A stretch of DNA of 64,000 nucleotides, taken from assembly GCA_047967505.1 (NCBI GenBank), contig CM106540.1; one strand, 5' to 3'. Positions 21,600-32,597 of this stretch are shown here, in pieces (position 1 is the stretch's first letter; each line of letters begins with the position of its first letter). Source of the DNA: Dipteris shenzhenensis (Eukaryota > Polypodiophyta > Polypodiopsida > Gleicheniales). The translations under genes were made by a program, and so were the position numbers. Below the pieces are notes generated by a model. It made no database searches. It saw only the letters and a program-made list of their open reading frames with translations, and had not been told where the DNA came from.

Positions 21600-23420
21600 T
21601 AAACTCCTCCATTTGAGCATCCAAGGCTAAGGAAGAGGCAACTTCAGTTAAACCAGGGGAAGTTGTATGCTATATTGGGATCCACTGCATGCATCTTTTT
21701 AAAATCAAGCTAGCTCCACCTTTGTTCTAGTCCTACAAAGCAATAGGTTTGCCAAAATGTTGTATGCTTCAAAAATGGAATCCATCATTGAGGCTGTAGA
21801 CCTGCATCTGCATCTACGTGGGGTACTTGGTTGTAGTTTGTCTTGCTGTATCTACCCCATGTATGCCCTTCATTCTAGTGCCACCACTTTTGGAAGATGC
21901 ATTGGATGAGTTCAGTGAGAGCTCGCACCTCCATGATGTCTTTCTAGGTGAGGTGGAAGCTTTGCAGCTTGCCTTTCCATCTATTGACATTTGCCACGTC
22001 CACAATCATTTGAAATGAAGTGATAGCATCATACCATGTGTCGTGGTCGAGAGTGGTGTCTTATGGTTGTTGGTCCTCTTCTTTGTGTGGATGTTGGTCA
22101 ACCCGTTCTTGACCTTCTTCTTCATATGCCCCCTCCACATCTGAGAAGAGCATGGGTTTGAGTATGTTGTACCAATGAGCGGTACCCATATCTTCTGGCC
22201 CCTCTTGTTCAAGAGGCTATTGTTGCATGTTTGATGTGTTGTGTTGTGATGTGGAGGGCTATGAGGTGGGGCTAGTGCTTGTGTGGTTCCCCATGACTAG
22301 AGAGTTGGGGCCTGTGCCAAGTGTTGTGTCAAGATGTGAGGAGAGTGGTGGTTGTGGGGGGGTCGAATTAAAAAGGTCCCAAACCACATCCATATCATCA
22401 GGTTGTAGATAGATAGGGTATGCCACATGTGAATCATCAAACTGACTTATGCCAGTTTGAATCATATTATGAAGGGCTTGGAATATATTATTGTACAGTA
22501 CTATAATGCCGATAGGGGGATATCTTTCACTAGAAAACTTGAATAGGTAGTGGAATATATACTTGACATCATTCCTATCATACCCTTGCATCCATTCAAG
22601 ACTTCTGTGGAGGATTCCGAGATCATAGGGTTGGTCTTCTAAGGCTGATGCCTTGACAAGATCTAGAAGAGGCATAGCCATGGTGAAGTCTATGGAGTCT
22701 TGTAACACTCTAGTCCATGCCATGAAATTATATACAATGGGAGGGTAAAAGAGTGTGAGGATGTCCATACCAATCTCCAAGACTATATCCTCATGGAAAT
22801 ACACCATAGTGATGATTGGATGGGCTTGGGTGGTAGTGTGGCGAAAAACCTTGTTGAGGTCATGTAGTGTAAGGGTGTTGTCAAAAAGTATGTCGTGGGG
22901 AAGGACGGCGGCAGCTATAGTATGAAAAAAGTAGTGGAATGTGTCATCAAAAAGTGCGTGAGTTGAAACAAAGGTGGAGGCATGGGACAAAACTTCTAGC
23001 AACCTCTTGTGAATAAGACCTTGTTCCTCCTATGGAGAATTTGATGCCCGATCTGCATGCAGGCAAGTCTGGACTATTAGGGTTTGATGTTCACATGATC
23101 GGGGGTAGCTGCATGCAGTTGGTCAATTAGTGCATTCTCTTGCTGCACTTGAAGCTCCAAGGCTCTTTTTTCCTCTGCTACTTGTGCATGCTGCTCTTGG
23201 TCTAGCATGGCCTGTCTCTACAAAGCCTCAAAGTCTACTAGGAGGGTATCGATTTGGGAGCATTCTATGGCCAGGGCTTCTTGGATGAAGGCCATCTATT
23301 TGTTTCTAGCCTGGCTATCCTCCACCATGAGTTTTTTGTACCCCTCATTAAAAGTGTAGGTGCTGGATACTATGCCTCTACCAGGTGTTGCTTCTCTAAG
23401 GCTAGATTGGGGTATTCATT
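21600..23420 (-). pseudogene. unknown protein of gypsy 2 in the place of pol
   Basis: This is a long minus-strand coding-like stretch. The largest open part is 22259-23021 (about 254 codons, no ATG start). In the same frame upstream, past TAG and TAATAG stops, lies a coiled-coil-like segment ('LDQEQHAQVAEEKRALELQV', 23090-23300), preceded by 'TFNEGYKKLMVEDSQARNK' (to ~23370). Downstream of the stop at 22259, other frames continue with 'LFSDVEGAYEEEGQERVDQH' and 'TELIQCIFQKWWH' to about 21850. I see no protease, RT, RNase H or integrase motif and recognise no family. It sits between gag (23740-25800) and the 3' LTR remnant, exactly where pol is expected. Candidates are a captured host gene or a specialised element protein. 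Confidence 0.45.
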
Positions 23421-23739
23421 TTGACCCATTGGGCTTACATCCCATCTACATGGATGTGCTTCACCTATCGTATCCCTCTCCTCATGACATGGTGTAGTGG
23501 GGTTTAAGATCGACCGTGCACGTCCTGATGATGTCGAGTGGAGACCATTGTAGTCTCCTCATCTGAGCCACTCTAGATGATGACCCAATCTGAGACTTTC
23601 CCTACCTTAACTACACTTGTGCGGCCCTTACCCTTAGACTCAGAGGTGGTTTCTTTTTCCCTATTAGCATTTTATGGATCTCCTTACTCATGGCCTTAGC
23701 TTGGGTCCTCATGATCACATTCAAGGAAACTGAGGACAC

Positions 23740-25800
23740 TTAGCCTCTCTCAATACTTAGTAGGTTAATGCTGGCTTTACGATTAGGAGCTAATCTGGGA
23801 GTCCTCCTCATGGGACAATCTTTATAAAGATGGTCCACTCCACAACTAGAGCATAAGAGAGTGTTCGAATTGGTTACTGTTGTCTCGGATGTGGTTTGGT
23901 CATCCTTGTATGGGCAATCTTTAAGGAAGTGTGGTCCCTGGCACTTATAATAGGCTATGGTTTGATTGTTGGTAACTGCCTTATAAAAACACTCACTAGC
24001 ATAGTGCGGGCCTTTGTAGCATTGGATAGCTGGTCTCTTATTCACAGTGTTCATATCCCTGGCTCATTGCATTGTAGGAGCCGTTTGATGGACCAAAATA
24101 TGTTGCTCATCTTACATGACATAGTGACTTATCTGACTTATTTGATGTGCAAGACTTTCATATAAGTGGGGTCAGATGCCACGGTAAAACATAGTCAGGG
24201 TCCTCCCATTCACTCGATGGCTCTTCAATGATCACCATGTTTTTGGGAGTAATCCAGGGCAGCAAGGGTTGTGGACCTAGAATCGGCAATAGCAATGGTA
24301 GGTTTTGATCCTATAGCGGCCCTTGGTTGAACTAGGAGGGCTCCTTGTATGGCTAGTTGGCTTTGATTGTACTGATTTGGTGGTGTAGGTAGGGACAATA
24401 GTTGCCTTTCTTGGAACGTGGGCGGGGGCATTGACTTGGGGTATCTACACTGTGGAGTCTCTTGGTTTCCCCATCTAGCACAATGGGCACAATAAAGTGC
24501 CAGTTGTAGGTGAGGGCACTCATTTATAGGGTGGTTGGCCATACATATTCCACACCACATGTTGTCCTATCTTGGAAACAAGTGCAAATTACTTGGGCCT
24601 TCTCTACCCAACCCACCCTTGAGATGTTGAGCCACTCATTAGCACTATCAAGTCTAGGGACGCCACCCAAGTGGTTAAGGGAACAAAAATAGATGAGCTA
24701 GCCACGGATCTGTTATGTCTTGCTAGTGTGAGATACTACAAAAGGAGCAACGGGTGATTTTTCCGATTGTGCTATATCCTTCATATTATCATCCGGAATC
24801 ATTGCAGTCTTGCTATATAGCTCGAAGGATGTGGGATTTAAAGTAACCAAGTCGTCATATAACTTGGCATCCCTTAATCCAATGAGGAATCAAGGCAAAA
24901 GCCATGCGCCACTCATCCTCATGTAGTTTGCAGCGATAATTTAGGTGTTTAATCTTGGTAATGTCTTTCTAGAGGGTTTCGTGTTCCTTATGCTTAACCT
25001 CATACAACTAGTTGATCAGGCTCCATTTCAGCCCCATGGGAGTGAATCACACTATAAAAGCCTTCCTTAATGTTTCCCGATTGATCCTTTCCTTAGCTCC
25101 TAAGGCTCTATACCATTGTCCTACATTTCCATCGAGGCTAAGACGGAGTGCATTCACTTTATCCAAGTCATCAATGTCTCTCTTCTAGTCCTAGCCTCGT
25201 AGGACTTGGGGCTGGCATGCGTGGTGGGCTCCGGTCTACTAGTCTCATTGGTATGGGCCTTAGCATACTTACATTTATGTTAGGCATAGACCTATAAGAT
25301 GGAGCCATGGGAAAAGGAGTACCTTCTAAAGCTCCTCCCAAGTGATATTGATTCATATGAGGGACCATTGGATGTGGTAAGGTGCTCTCCCCAAAGTCAT
25401 TTGATCATCTCCCTACCCATTGGGGCTTGGCCAAGACTTAGACGTTCTTGTGCAAGATGGTTCACCCTCATAGAATTGAACACGCAGTCCTGTAGGTTCC
25501 CCAACTGCGACGGATATAGGAGTTTTTTAGCATTACCTGATATGGACATTGGTGGGGGGTCTTGCAGTCCTTCGGCCACTCGTCTGCCTAGCAAAGGGGC
25601 TGACTAGGCCAGGGTTAGACAATCCAAAGCGTCCCATGAGATTTGAGAATGACTCCCTCAAACACAAGGCTATAGTGGAAGGAGTGGGGGATTGGGGTCT
25701 TATGGAGCTAGAGTTAGGAGCCACCGAGGCCCTAGGATTTGGGTTCAAGTTTTCCCTCATTTCAACTTCAAAGTTCATAGCATCTCCTGAGCTCGAGGAC
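23740..25800 (-). pseudogene. gypsy 2 gag with an array of CX2CX3HX4C knuckles
   Basis: Homologous to the gypsy 1 gag. The minus strand shows a Pro/Gly-rich N-terminus (25300-25780) and a gag core in broken frames (24700-25150). Then come 'CGICMANHPINEC' and 'CAHCARWGNQETPQC' (24450-24560), followed by three more repeats in one open frame (23740-24054): 'CYKGPHYASEC', 'YKCQGPHFLKDC' and 'CSSCGVDHLYKDC'. The complete ones have spacing CX2CX3HX4C, and some have lost the first Cys. The knuckles are spread over about 800 bp, far more than the one or two usual in gag. No pol follows. Confidence 0.7.
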
Positions 25801-26499
25801 TCCGTGTGTGTGGGACTATATACTACATATGAACTTAAGGTCGGTCGAGATCCCAGATGGAACTGACAATGCGGTGTTAGATGGACCGATTAGGATGTTG
25901 TTTGAAGCGCTATCCTCCGATTTGGGTTCAACACCTATCACCCTCCCGGACCTCAGGTGCATGTGTCACCTACTCTGCCTGGCTCCCCAGTCAAAATCAG
26001 TCTCTATGCCTTTCTATCCCTTAAAATAGTAGTCGTTACATTAGCCTTAAAGTAGTGACTCAAGGAATCATTGCGTTGTCAATTGTGTCAGTGTGTTAAC
26101 AATATAATAGCAGCTACTACATTAGCAATATGGCAACGAACTGAATAATGTGATGGGTGAGTAAAGCAGCAAGATTGGGAAAGGTTGATTGGTAAAGCAA
26201 TGAGGCGATTGCGCAATGCAACGGGTCAAATATAACAGGTCGATTGGTAAGGCAGCGGGTTGTAAGTAGCTGCATTAGCCTTAAGGCAAGAGTTGAGCTT
26301 TGAAGTGACAGTTGGGAGTTCATTAACTACCACATATTATTAGGTGAGGTGGGTAGGGTGGGTGGCAACAACTAGTAGTCCACGTGTTAGTCGTTGTGTT
26401 CTAAAGCAATGACTGATTGGGTCCCTAGTTTTATAATGTAAAGTAGCGACTCACTGACCATCCTCTCCCAAGACTTTTGCTCTAACCACTCCACTAAGC
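25801..26499 (-). other. gypsy 2 leader region
   Basis: Non-coding sequence upstream of gypsy 2 gag. It shares 'CATTAGCCTTAAAGTAGTGA' and other short blocks with the gypsy 1 leader, in the same relative place. The corresponding 5' LTR was not found; LINE sequence begins at about 26500. Confidence 0.5.
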
Positions 26500-27230
26500 C
26501 ACAAATGTTTTCTTTTCTCCCCAAAAAAGGAGGACTCTATTAATGCTTGAAAAAACACCATATGAATCAGCTTCCAAGAGGAGTAAGGACGATAAGTGCA
26601 AATAGGAAAAAGACAACCCTTAGAAGAGAAACCATGTGTCCATAGATCCTAGCTCACTACCTAGGGTATCTCTAGAATGGGAGCTAATAGCCAAGGTGGT
26701 GGTCTACATATCTAGTAGATATACCCCAAGGAAAGGGTGTAAAAGAAGATGCCTACATGCTAGGCCTTACAGAAATGCTCCTGCCTATTGACAGTTGCTC
26801 TCAATCCTAGAGTACCACGCTGCCAAATGGTAGACATGTTTAAGATGATATCCTGCCATATGGCAATGAGGGTAGCTATTGTAGTGATCTGCTATCCTCC
26901 CATCACCCGACTACACCACGTGACCTAAATGTTCTAAGTAGCAATGTTGGACACCATCTCCCAAACACTGACCTTTGGCAAGGGCATCGAGCATACATGG
27001 GAAGGTAGCAATGCATCATATATTTCTATCTAAAAGATCCACTAGCCATGGATCAATTGGGAAGGCATGCCCTCCCTCCATGAGCCATCCCCCCCTGCAT
27101 GTGAGCCACTATCCTGAAGGTTGCTGAGCCAGATTCTCTATGTTGTAGAACATCCCCACATGCACTAGGGGAACGTCTCCAAAACTCCCTCTATGTAGCA
27201 GAAGCATCTACCATCTACCTCTCCATCTGC
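26500..27230 (-). pseudogene. LINE C-terminal zinc-finger end (LINE-Z family)
   Basis: Minus-strand translation gives 'VSNIATWNIWVTWCSRVMGG' then 'ATLIAIWQDIILNMSTIWQR', the region after a zf-RVT finger in plant LINEs. The same block occurs as 'ASITACNIWVARCSLVMG' and 'ATLVAIWK' in the segment captured by the gypsy element at 58980-59890. The 3' end contains 'TTTTTTCAAGCATTAATAGA', also found near 38270. It is 5'-truncated and full of stops. Confidence 0.55.
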
Positions 27231-27559
27231 TCTAGTTGGAGGCCAATAGGAAATTCAAGCCACAAACCTTGGTGGAGGGAAGGGATTACTTATTTAAACT
27301 TGTTTGGCAAGTTAAGAGCTATGCAAGGAAGGGCTCATTTAATATAAACTTACTTTGGTGGAGGGAAGGGCTCATTCAATATAAACTTAACCACCAAATT
27401 AAGAGCCATGGATTAGTACCTCGGCTTCCGACTTTGGCTTTTAGGCTCTCCAGTCTTCAACCCTAGTTTCAAGCCACCTTTTTTACATGTCTTTTTAACT
27501 TTTCTGCACTTTTCATCATGACATGCTTGCGTCGCTATTGTAAATCAAAAAATCTTATC
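27231..27559. other. short degenerate repeats, no gene
   Basis: 'TTGGTGGAGGGAAGGG' occurs twice (about 27268 and 27355), and 'GAAGGGCTCATT.AATATAAACTTA' occurs twice between 27325 and 27395. These are imperfect tandem copies in non-coding sequence. Confidence 0.5.
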
Positions 27560-27564
27560 AAAAG

Positions 27565-28319
27565 AATGCCCATGTTGGTCATTTTGCAAACAATCTGGAC
27601 ATGACAAAAAGCATTGCCCACATTAACTATGTACTTGTCCATCACTCCAAGCATTGCCCCACCAACTTTGAGAGTGCTTTAATAATTTAGTACATATTTG
27701 GGAGGAATCCAAGAGTAAGTCACCCATGCACTCATGTGGTATGCACGCAAGGGTGAGGCTTATCTTTTTGCAAATTTTGCAGTTAGAAACTCGCATTGTT
27801 GCGCATTCCAAAATGTTACACATGCATGCAATAACCAAAGAAGATGAGCCGCATTACAAAGTTAGAGATGGCACTGTATGTCTAGAGATATGTGAGCACC
27901 CGCCACTTGTACTTGATGGTGAATTAGACATGATCAAGTTTGATGGAACATGGGAAGAGCCTATTAGCCAACAGAGCCAGGAGAGGTCCTCAAATTCCTT
28001 TAACTTCATGCACTCACCACCTGCCTCTTCCTCTATTGACAATGATCTTTGCTTTGATCTAGAGCATATGTACCTTCCCATTGCGATCGATCTGACTGCT
28101 ATTTTTAAAGATATTTGGGATGCTCCTAGCCTCACATCAAACTTACCCTTAGTTTTGGCATATGCCCATTGTATTCTCCAGGATTTGAATGATCATATCT
28201 TGCCTCTCTCCCTCCATGGTGCTCCCTTTCTCCCAGCATACCCACACCTATGCCGCATGCATTGCAATGCTTCCGCCATTGTTTCGAGATCCCAAGGTAT
28301 TGGCATGATGATCATCTGA
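27565..28319 (+). CDS. unknown ORF preceded by a zinc-knuckle-like motif
   Basis: The open frame 27726-28319 has an ATG and 197 codons. Upstream, in the same frame and past two stops, the sequence reads 'CWSFCKQSGHDKKHC' (about 27580-27625), a CX3CX4HX4C knuckle-like motif. The protein is mixed, with a Ser/Gln-rich stretch in the middle ('SQQSQERSSNSFNF'), and I recognise no family. Possibly it is the C-terminal part of a retroelement gag followed by an unknown region; an LTR lies at 28903. It may well be a decayed element rather than a host gene. Confidence 0.3.
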
Positions 28320-28902
28320 TATTGGAGATGTATATGGACTTTTGTATGCTACTATTTGGACAACCATATCAGTTTTTGGCTCTATGCCTTTGTCATTGCC
28401 ATATGGCCCACCATTCTTCAAGGCCCTACTAGTGTCTTTCAACACACTAGGAGGATGGAGTAGCTTTCTTGTTTGTCGCATCCAGAGTCCATGCATGATA
28501 TTATTGCTTATTGTTGTGAGCCTCCTGGCTGTGGTGCTCTAGAGCTTATGCCAAAGCTTGTGTGATTTATGGTACTCCCACATTAACTGAAGTTAGCACT
28601 TCTTCAATGCACCCTTTGATGGGTCCGCAATTCTTGGCTTATTTTGCAACTAGTCCGACTGTCCAACTAGACCAACCAAATGTGATTGTTTGACTGATAC
28701 ACTTGGGCCCTAGACCTGATTTGCCTCAGGTTTTAGTTATTTATTTTCTATCGACTACAATGGCTCATGTTATATCTAATGGGTTCTTGGCCTTGGTAGT
28801 TAGTCCTAAAATGGTGTATGCCCGCGGTTTCTCCCCTCTTACTTCTCCTCATGCATTGTGATGGTTTGGTGGACTTTCATCTATCCCTTTAGTGTGCAAA
28901 AG
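28320..28902. other. no recognisable feature
   Basis: Sequence between the unknown ORF and an LTR. Short coding-like stretches are present but no domain was recognised. Confidence 0.4.
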
Positions 28903-29352
28903 TGTTACTGGTCTGACCCACCCAACTCCAATAGGTCCGTCTTTGGTCACATTGTAGCATCCGACCCCTGATTGAGGTCATTAGGGCTTAGTTGGAACTA
29001 CATGGGAGTTAGGCATACAATTGGAGGGTGGTTGAGTTAGGCCATAGGAAGGGTACCTTCACATTGGAGTGGCATCCTAAAAGGAGTATCTGTGCATTTA
29101 TTAAGGGAGCCACTTGTGCAAGTGGACATTAGAGGAGCTCGAAGAGAGTCATTAAGAATACATTGTGCTCCTCCTATTTTATTGTATGCACACCTTTTGT
29201 GGAGGATGGATCGTATGATGAGAGATGTGTGTTTGGGAGTTGAGTAGGAGCTCCCCTAGGAATCCATAGTTGCACGTGCTATTGCAAAGTCTCTATCTCT
29301 CTCTCTTTCTATTTTGATACGCTTTTAATAGGGAAGCTTCCCCCTATTAACA
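28903..29352 (+). repeat. LTR, second copy of the 19677-20124 family, 450 bp
   Basis: It starts TGTTACTGGTC and ends CCCCCTATTAACA and aligns along its whole length with 19677-20124. No clear primer-binding site follows it and no polypurine tract precedes it, so I treat it as a probable solo or orphan LTR. It could also be the partner of the other copy across a heavily rearranged interior. Confidence 0.72.
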
Positions 29353-29732
29353 TGGATGCTCTTGGCTCAATGAAGTCTTCAACGATGGGGTAGTTTAGCT
29401 AGCTAATTTATAGGGCCAACTAATATTTGAGCTCTTTAATGGAAGCTAAGTCAAGCCTTACCAAGTAGTGGCATGTTTGGTCTTAGTGGTTAAACTAGTT
29501 TGCATGGGAAGTCTCCATGAGGAGTGAGTGGCTCAAATCAAGCCATACTAAAGGATATCACAGAGACGATGCAATTCACTTATCCTAAAGCGGCACATGC
29601 CCCATTAATTCTAGCGGTAGATAATTCATGATAAGCCATTTGGCTAGGCCAAAAGAAAAAGAGGGCCTACCCCTCATTGCACTTGGCTTTCTCATGTATT
29701 TTGAGCTCTTAATTCTACTTGTGCTGAACAAA
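29353..29732. other. no recognisable feature
   Basis: AT-rich sequence with no coding signal between two LTR remnants. Confidence 0.4.
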
Positions 29733-30093
29733 TGTTAACCCCCCGAGACAAGGGAGTTGGTTCCTATAAAGTTTTGCAAGATAGAGCAGAGAGAAGGAAA
29801 GGATGAGAGGAAACAATGAATTCTGCCTTGGCATATGGCCCAAGTGCTTGTAAACCAAGAAATAAGGAGAGTGGTAAGGAGGAATAGGGTTGGCCCTCCC
29901 TTTAAAAGGTGCTATGTATAAATGGCTAAAAATTTGACTTTAATTTTCAGTTGTATACTTGCAAGATTGAGAAATAGAAGATCTCTCTCTCTCTCAAAGA
30001 AGTATTGTCAATGTTTCTCTTGCTCTTGCCTTTGTGAATTCCTCTCAATCCCTTTCCCCCTTCTGGCTTCTCATGCTTTCCCTTCCTGCTCCC
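29733..30093 (+). repeat. gypsy-1-type LTR fragment, plus orientation, cut by copia B
   Basis: This is similar, in reverse orientation, to 14040-15046: 'GTTTTGCAAGATAGAGCAGAG', 'ATAGGGTTGGCCCTCCC', a TATA-like box at 29917-29923, then CT-rich sequence. It begins TGTTAAC and stops at 30093, where the copia B LTR begins, so copia B inserted into it. Confidence 0.55.
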
Positions 30094-30373
30094 TATTGGA
30101 AAAGCAAACCTTGATAGGTGTGTGTGACCACCGGGTAGTAGGTGTGTTTAGCTAAGCAATGATGTAGGTAGAAATGCCACCTAGATTGATTGAGAGAATC
30201 ATGGATCTGGGAAGATGCTCTCTTATGAGCTCATCGATGATGTCAAATTCTTTGTATCTTTGCCTACTTAAAGGCTTCTTTCACATGAATAAACATACTC
30301 GCTTCTTTGTGTCTCTTCTCTTCAGAATGATGATTCAAATTCACCCCCCATAGCCTTCTCTCAATCTCCAACA
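30094..30373 (+). repeat. 5' LTR of copia B (gag-only element)
   Basis: It begins TATTGGAAAAGCAAACC (first bases altered from TGTTGA in the partner) and ends CTCCAACA, followed by a tRNA-Met primer site. It matches the partial LTR at 32223 across 'CTTGATAGGTGTGTGTGACC' and 'ATGCTCTCTTATGAGCTCATC'. Relative to the partner it has an extra ~50 bp (about 30135-30182). Confidence 0.75.
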
Positions 30374-30374
30374 A

Positions 30375-30386
30375 TTGGTATTAGAG
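30375..30386 (+). other. primer-binding site of copia B
   Basis: TTGGTATTAGAG lies one base after the LTR end. It resembles the plant initiator tRNA-Met complement TTGGTATCAGAGC used by most copia elements, with one mismatch. Confidence 0.7.
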
Positions 30387-31441
30387 TAGGTTTCATCCTC
30401 CCATGTCTTGAAAGGTTTCTACAATTTTCTTTGAAAGACCTCTCTGCTCTACACCATTGGTTGTGCACTTTCTAGGATCCTTAGAGTCCTCCATGAATTA
30501 AGAGGACTTATAGCTCCACCACTCCATCGCAAGTCATTGTAGATCATTGCATATCCAAGGGCACCACATTTCTGCTAGAAAAGATCTACTATGCATTTTC
30601 TATAGTGCCTTACATACTCCCTCGTCATAATTTATCTAGCTTCTCGACTGGCTACTACATAGAGTACACTGGAGTCAGGCTAAGCGACTATGCTAATGCA
30701 TGATGTTGATGGTGTCGACTATGACTTCTCTGCAAGCTTTATGTATATTTTTTGAGTCGCAGACATCTATTGGTTACTACTTACTTTGACACAAGAGTAT
30801 ACATGAAATAAAATGGCTTCTCTGATTTATCCTACTTCGGAGCCTAGCATACACTAGCTTCTTCTCATATTAGTGACCGGTTGGAATTACTACAAGCTGC
30901 TGCCATTTGGACCCTACGTACTTCTGAGTAACGACACTACCAGTTGCTTCAAGGGGATCCCGAATCAGAAATCCATTGGCACATTTCTTCACGTATCATT
31001 TTATGTAGTATCACGTTCCTTCACAATATTATTAGCAGTCATTTCTACAAGTCATGGTCGTCAGGACATGATTGACGATGGCCTTGCTCCTTTTTCTACA
31101 TAAATGAATGATGTTGCAGTTATAAGAACCTGCGACACTCTTTATGCCATCCCCAATATACCAGCTCTCCAGTTGTTTATCTCCATGCCGATTTGAGGAG
31201 TCCACAACTATAATTGTGAGTTGAAGGGAATTAGAATTTTGATGGAGGCAAGCAAGGATGACTTCAACAAGTTGGAGAAGTCTGCATGGCAGCTTGTAGT
31301 TCGACTCTATTTCATGGAGAAAGGTCTTTGGCAAGTGGTTGTAGAGGCACAAAGAAGAAGCCGAGCAACAACCAAGGGAGCAAGAAGATCTAGCTATGGG
31401 AAGCAAAGAACAATGAAGCTCTAGGCATCCTTGGAAGAGCT

Positions 31442-31966
31442 TTGGGAAGCAAATACAACTACCATATCGATTTGATAAAGCTGGCAAGCGAGAATTGGAT
31501 AGCCTTGGAGACAATATTTGGTCCAAGACTAAAGAACTCAAAGGAGATGCTCAAGCAACAGTTTTTTGGCCTAAAGATATCAAAGACATCAATGATCAAG
31601 CTAGGTGAGCATCTCAATGAGCCATGTTCTATCACAAAGCAACTGATACATCTTGGAGTTTGGGTAGATGATGATGATTTAAAGGTTGTACTTCTTTCTA
31701 GTATTTCCCCTACTTATGATGAGATTGTAAAAGTGCTTCGCATTAGCAGTGATATGAGTCTCAATCAGATGATATCCACTTTGCTAGATAAAGATAGGAG
31801 ACAAGAAACAAAGCTTGGTCACAAGAAAGAGTTCTGCTACAAGAAGAAGGATAATAATGAGTCCAAGAATAAAGACACGGTCAACACGATTACTGAAGAC
31901 TTTGCTTGGATTTGCTTTCACAAAAGTGCTCCAAACATGGAGGAGGAGCATGATTATCTTTTTTGA
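31442..31966 (+). pseudogene. copia B gag remnant
   Basis: A 174-codon open stretch without an ATG at its start resembles copia gag (UBN2): 'SMIKLGEHLNEPCSITKQLI', 'VWVDDDDLKVVLLSSISPTY' and 'MISTLLDKDRRQETK'. At the C-terminal end only part of a knuckle is left ('LGHKKEFCYKK'). No protease, integrase or RT sequence occurs between it and the 3' LTR. The element is therefore a short, gag-only LTR element. Confidence 0.65.
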
Positions 31967-32211
31967 GTTTCAGTTATCTTTCACCTTGGTTAATCCTTCA
32001 CTTTTGACAAACTTACTTTTGGAGTTAAAGTCTCTTGTGCCCCACTCTTTTTGTTTGTGAGGGAGATCTCTTTTGTGAGCAATCATACTATTTTGGGCTT
32101 TTACACCACCTTTGTTTTGTGAAGCTCTTTTGTTTTGAGCATTCACTATTTTGTTAGGGGTAAAGCTATTTGGGCAGTATGTCACTTGATGTTTACCCCT
32201 ATCGTTGGTTT

Positions 32212-32220
32212 GAGGGGAGA
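32212..32220 (+). other. polypurine tract of copia B
   Basis: GAGGGGAGA immediately precedes 'TA' and the 3' LTR start TGTTGA. This is the normal position for plus-strand priming. Confidence 0.7.
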
Positions 32221-32222
32221 TA

Positions 32223-32375
32223 TGTTGAAAAAGCAAACCTTGATAGGTGTGTGTGACCACCGAGATTGATTAAGAGATTCATGGATCTGGGAAGATGCTC
32301 TCTTATGAGCTCATCAATGATGTCAAATGCTTTGTATCTTTGTCTACTTAAAGGAGGCTTTTCTCATATGGATGC
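32223..32375 (+). repeat. 3' LTR of copia B, truncated
   Basis: It begins TGTTGAAAAAGCAAACC, matches the first part of the 5' LTR with a ~50-bp deletion after 'GACCACCG', and loses similarity after 'CTACTTAAAGG' near 32360-32375. Confidence 0.7.
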
Positions 32376-32597
32376 ATAGTGCACACATGAGTCGGAGGCA
32401 GTTTGATGCTTTGAGCTTTGAGTTTTTTGGTGATACTACCTTCCATCGCACGGCGCGTTCAATATTGGGGACTTCATCCCATACCTTTAATGGATAGATT
32501 TGCAAGGCTACGTAAGATACACATTTGGTTGCACCTGGTATTTGGTGTGATTCTTTCTTGCAGGCACTAGCATTTGGGATTTTGTTTTATTTGCATC

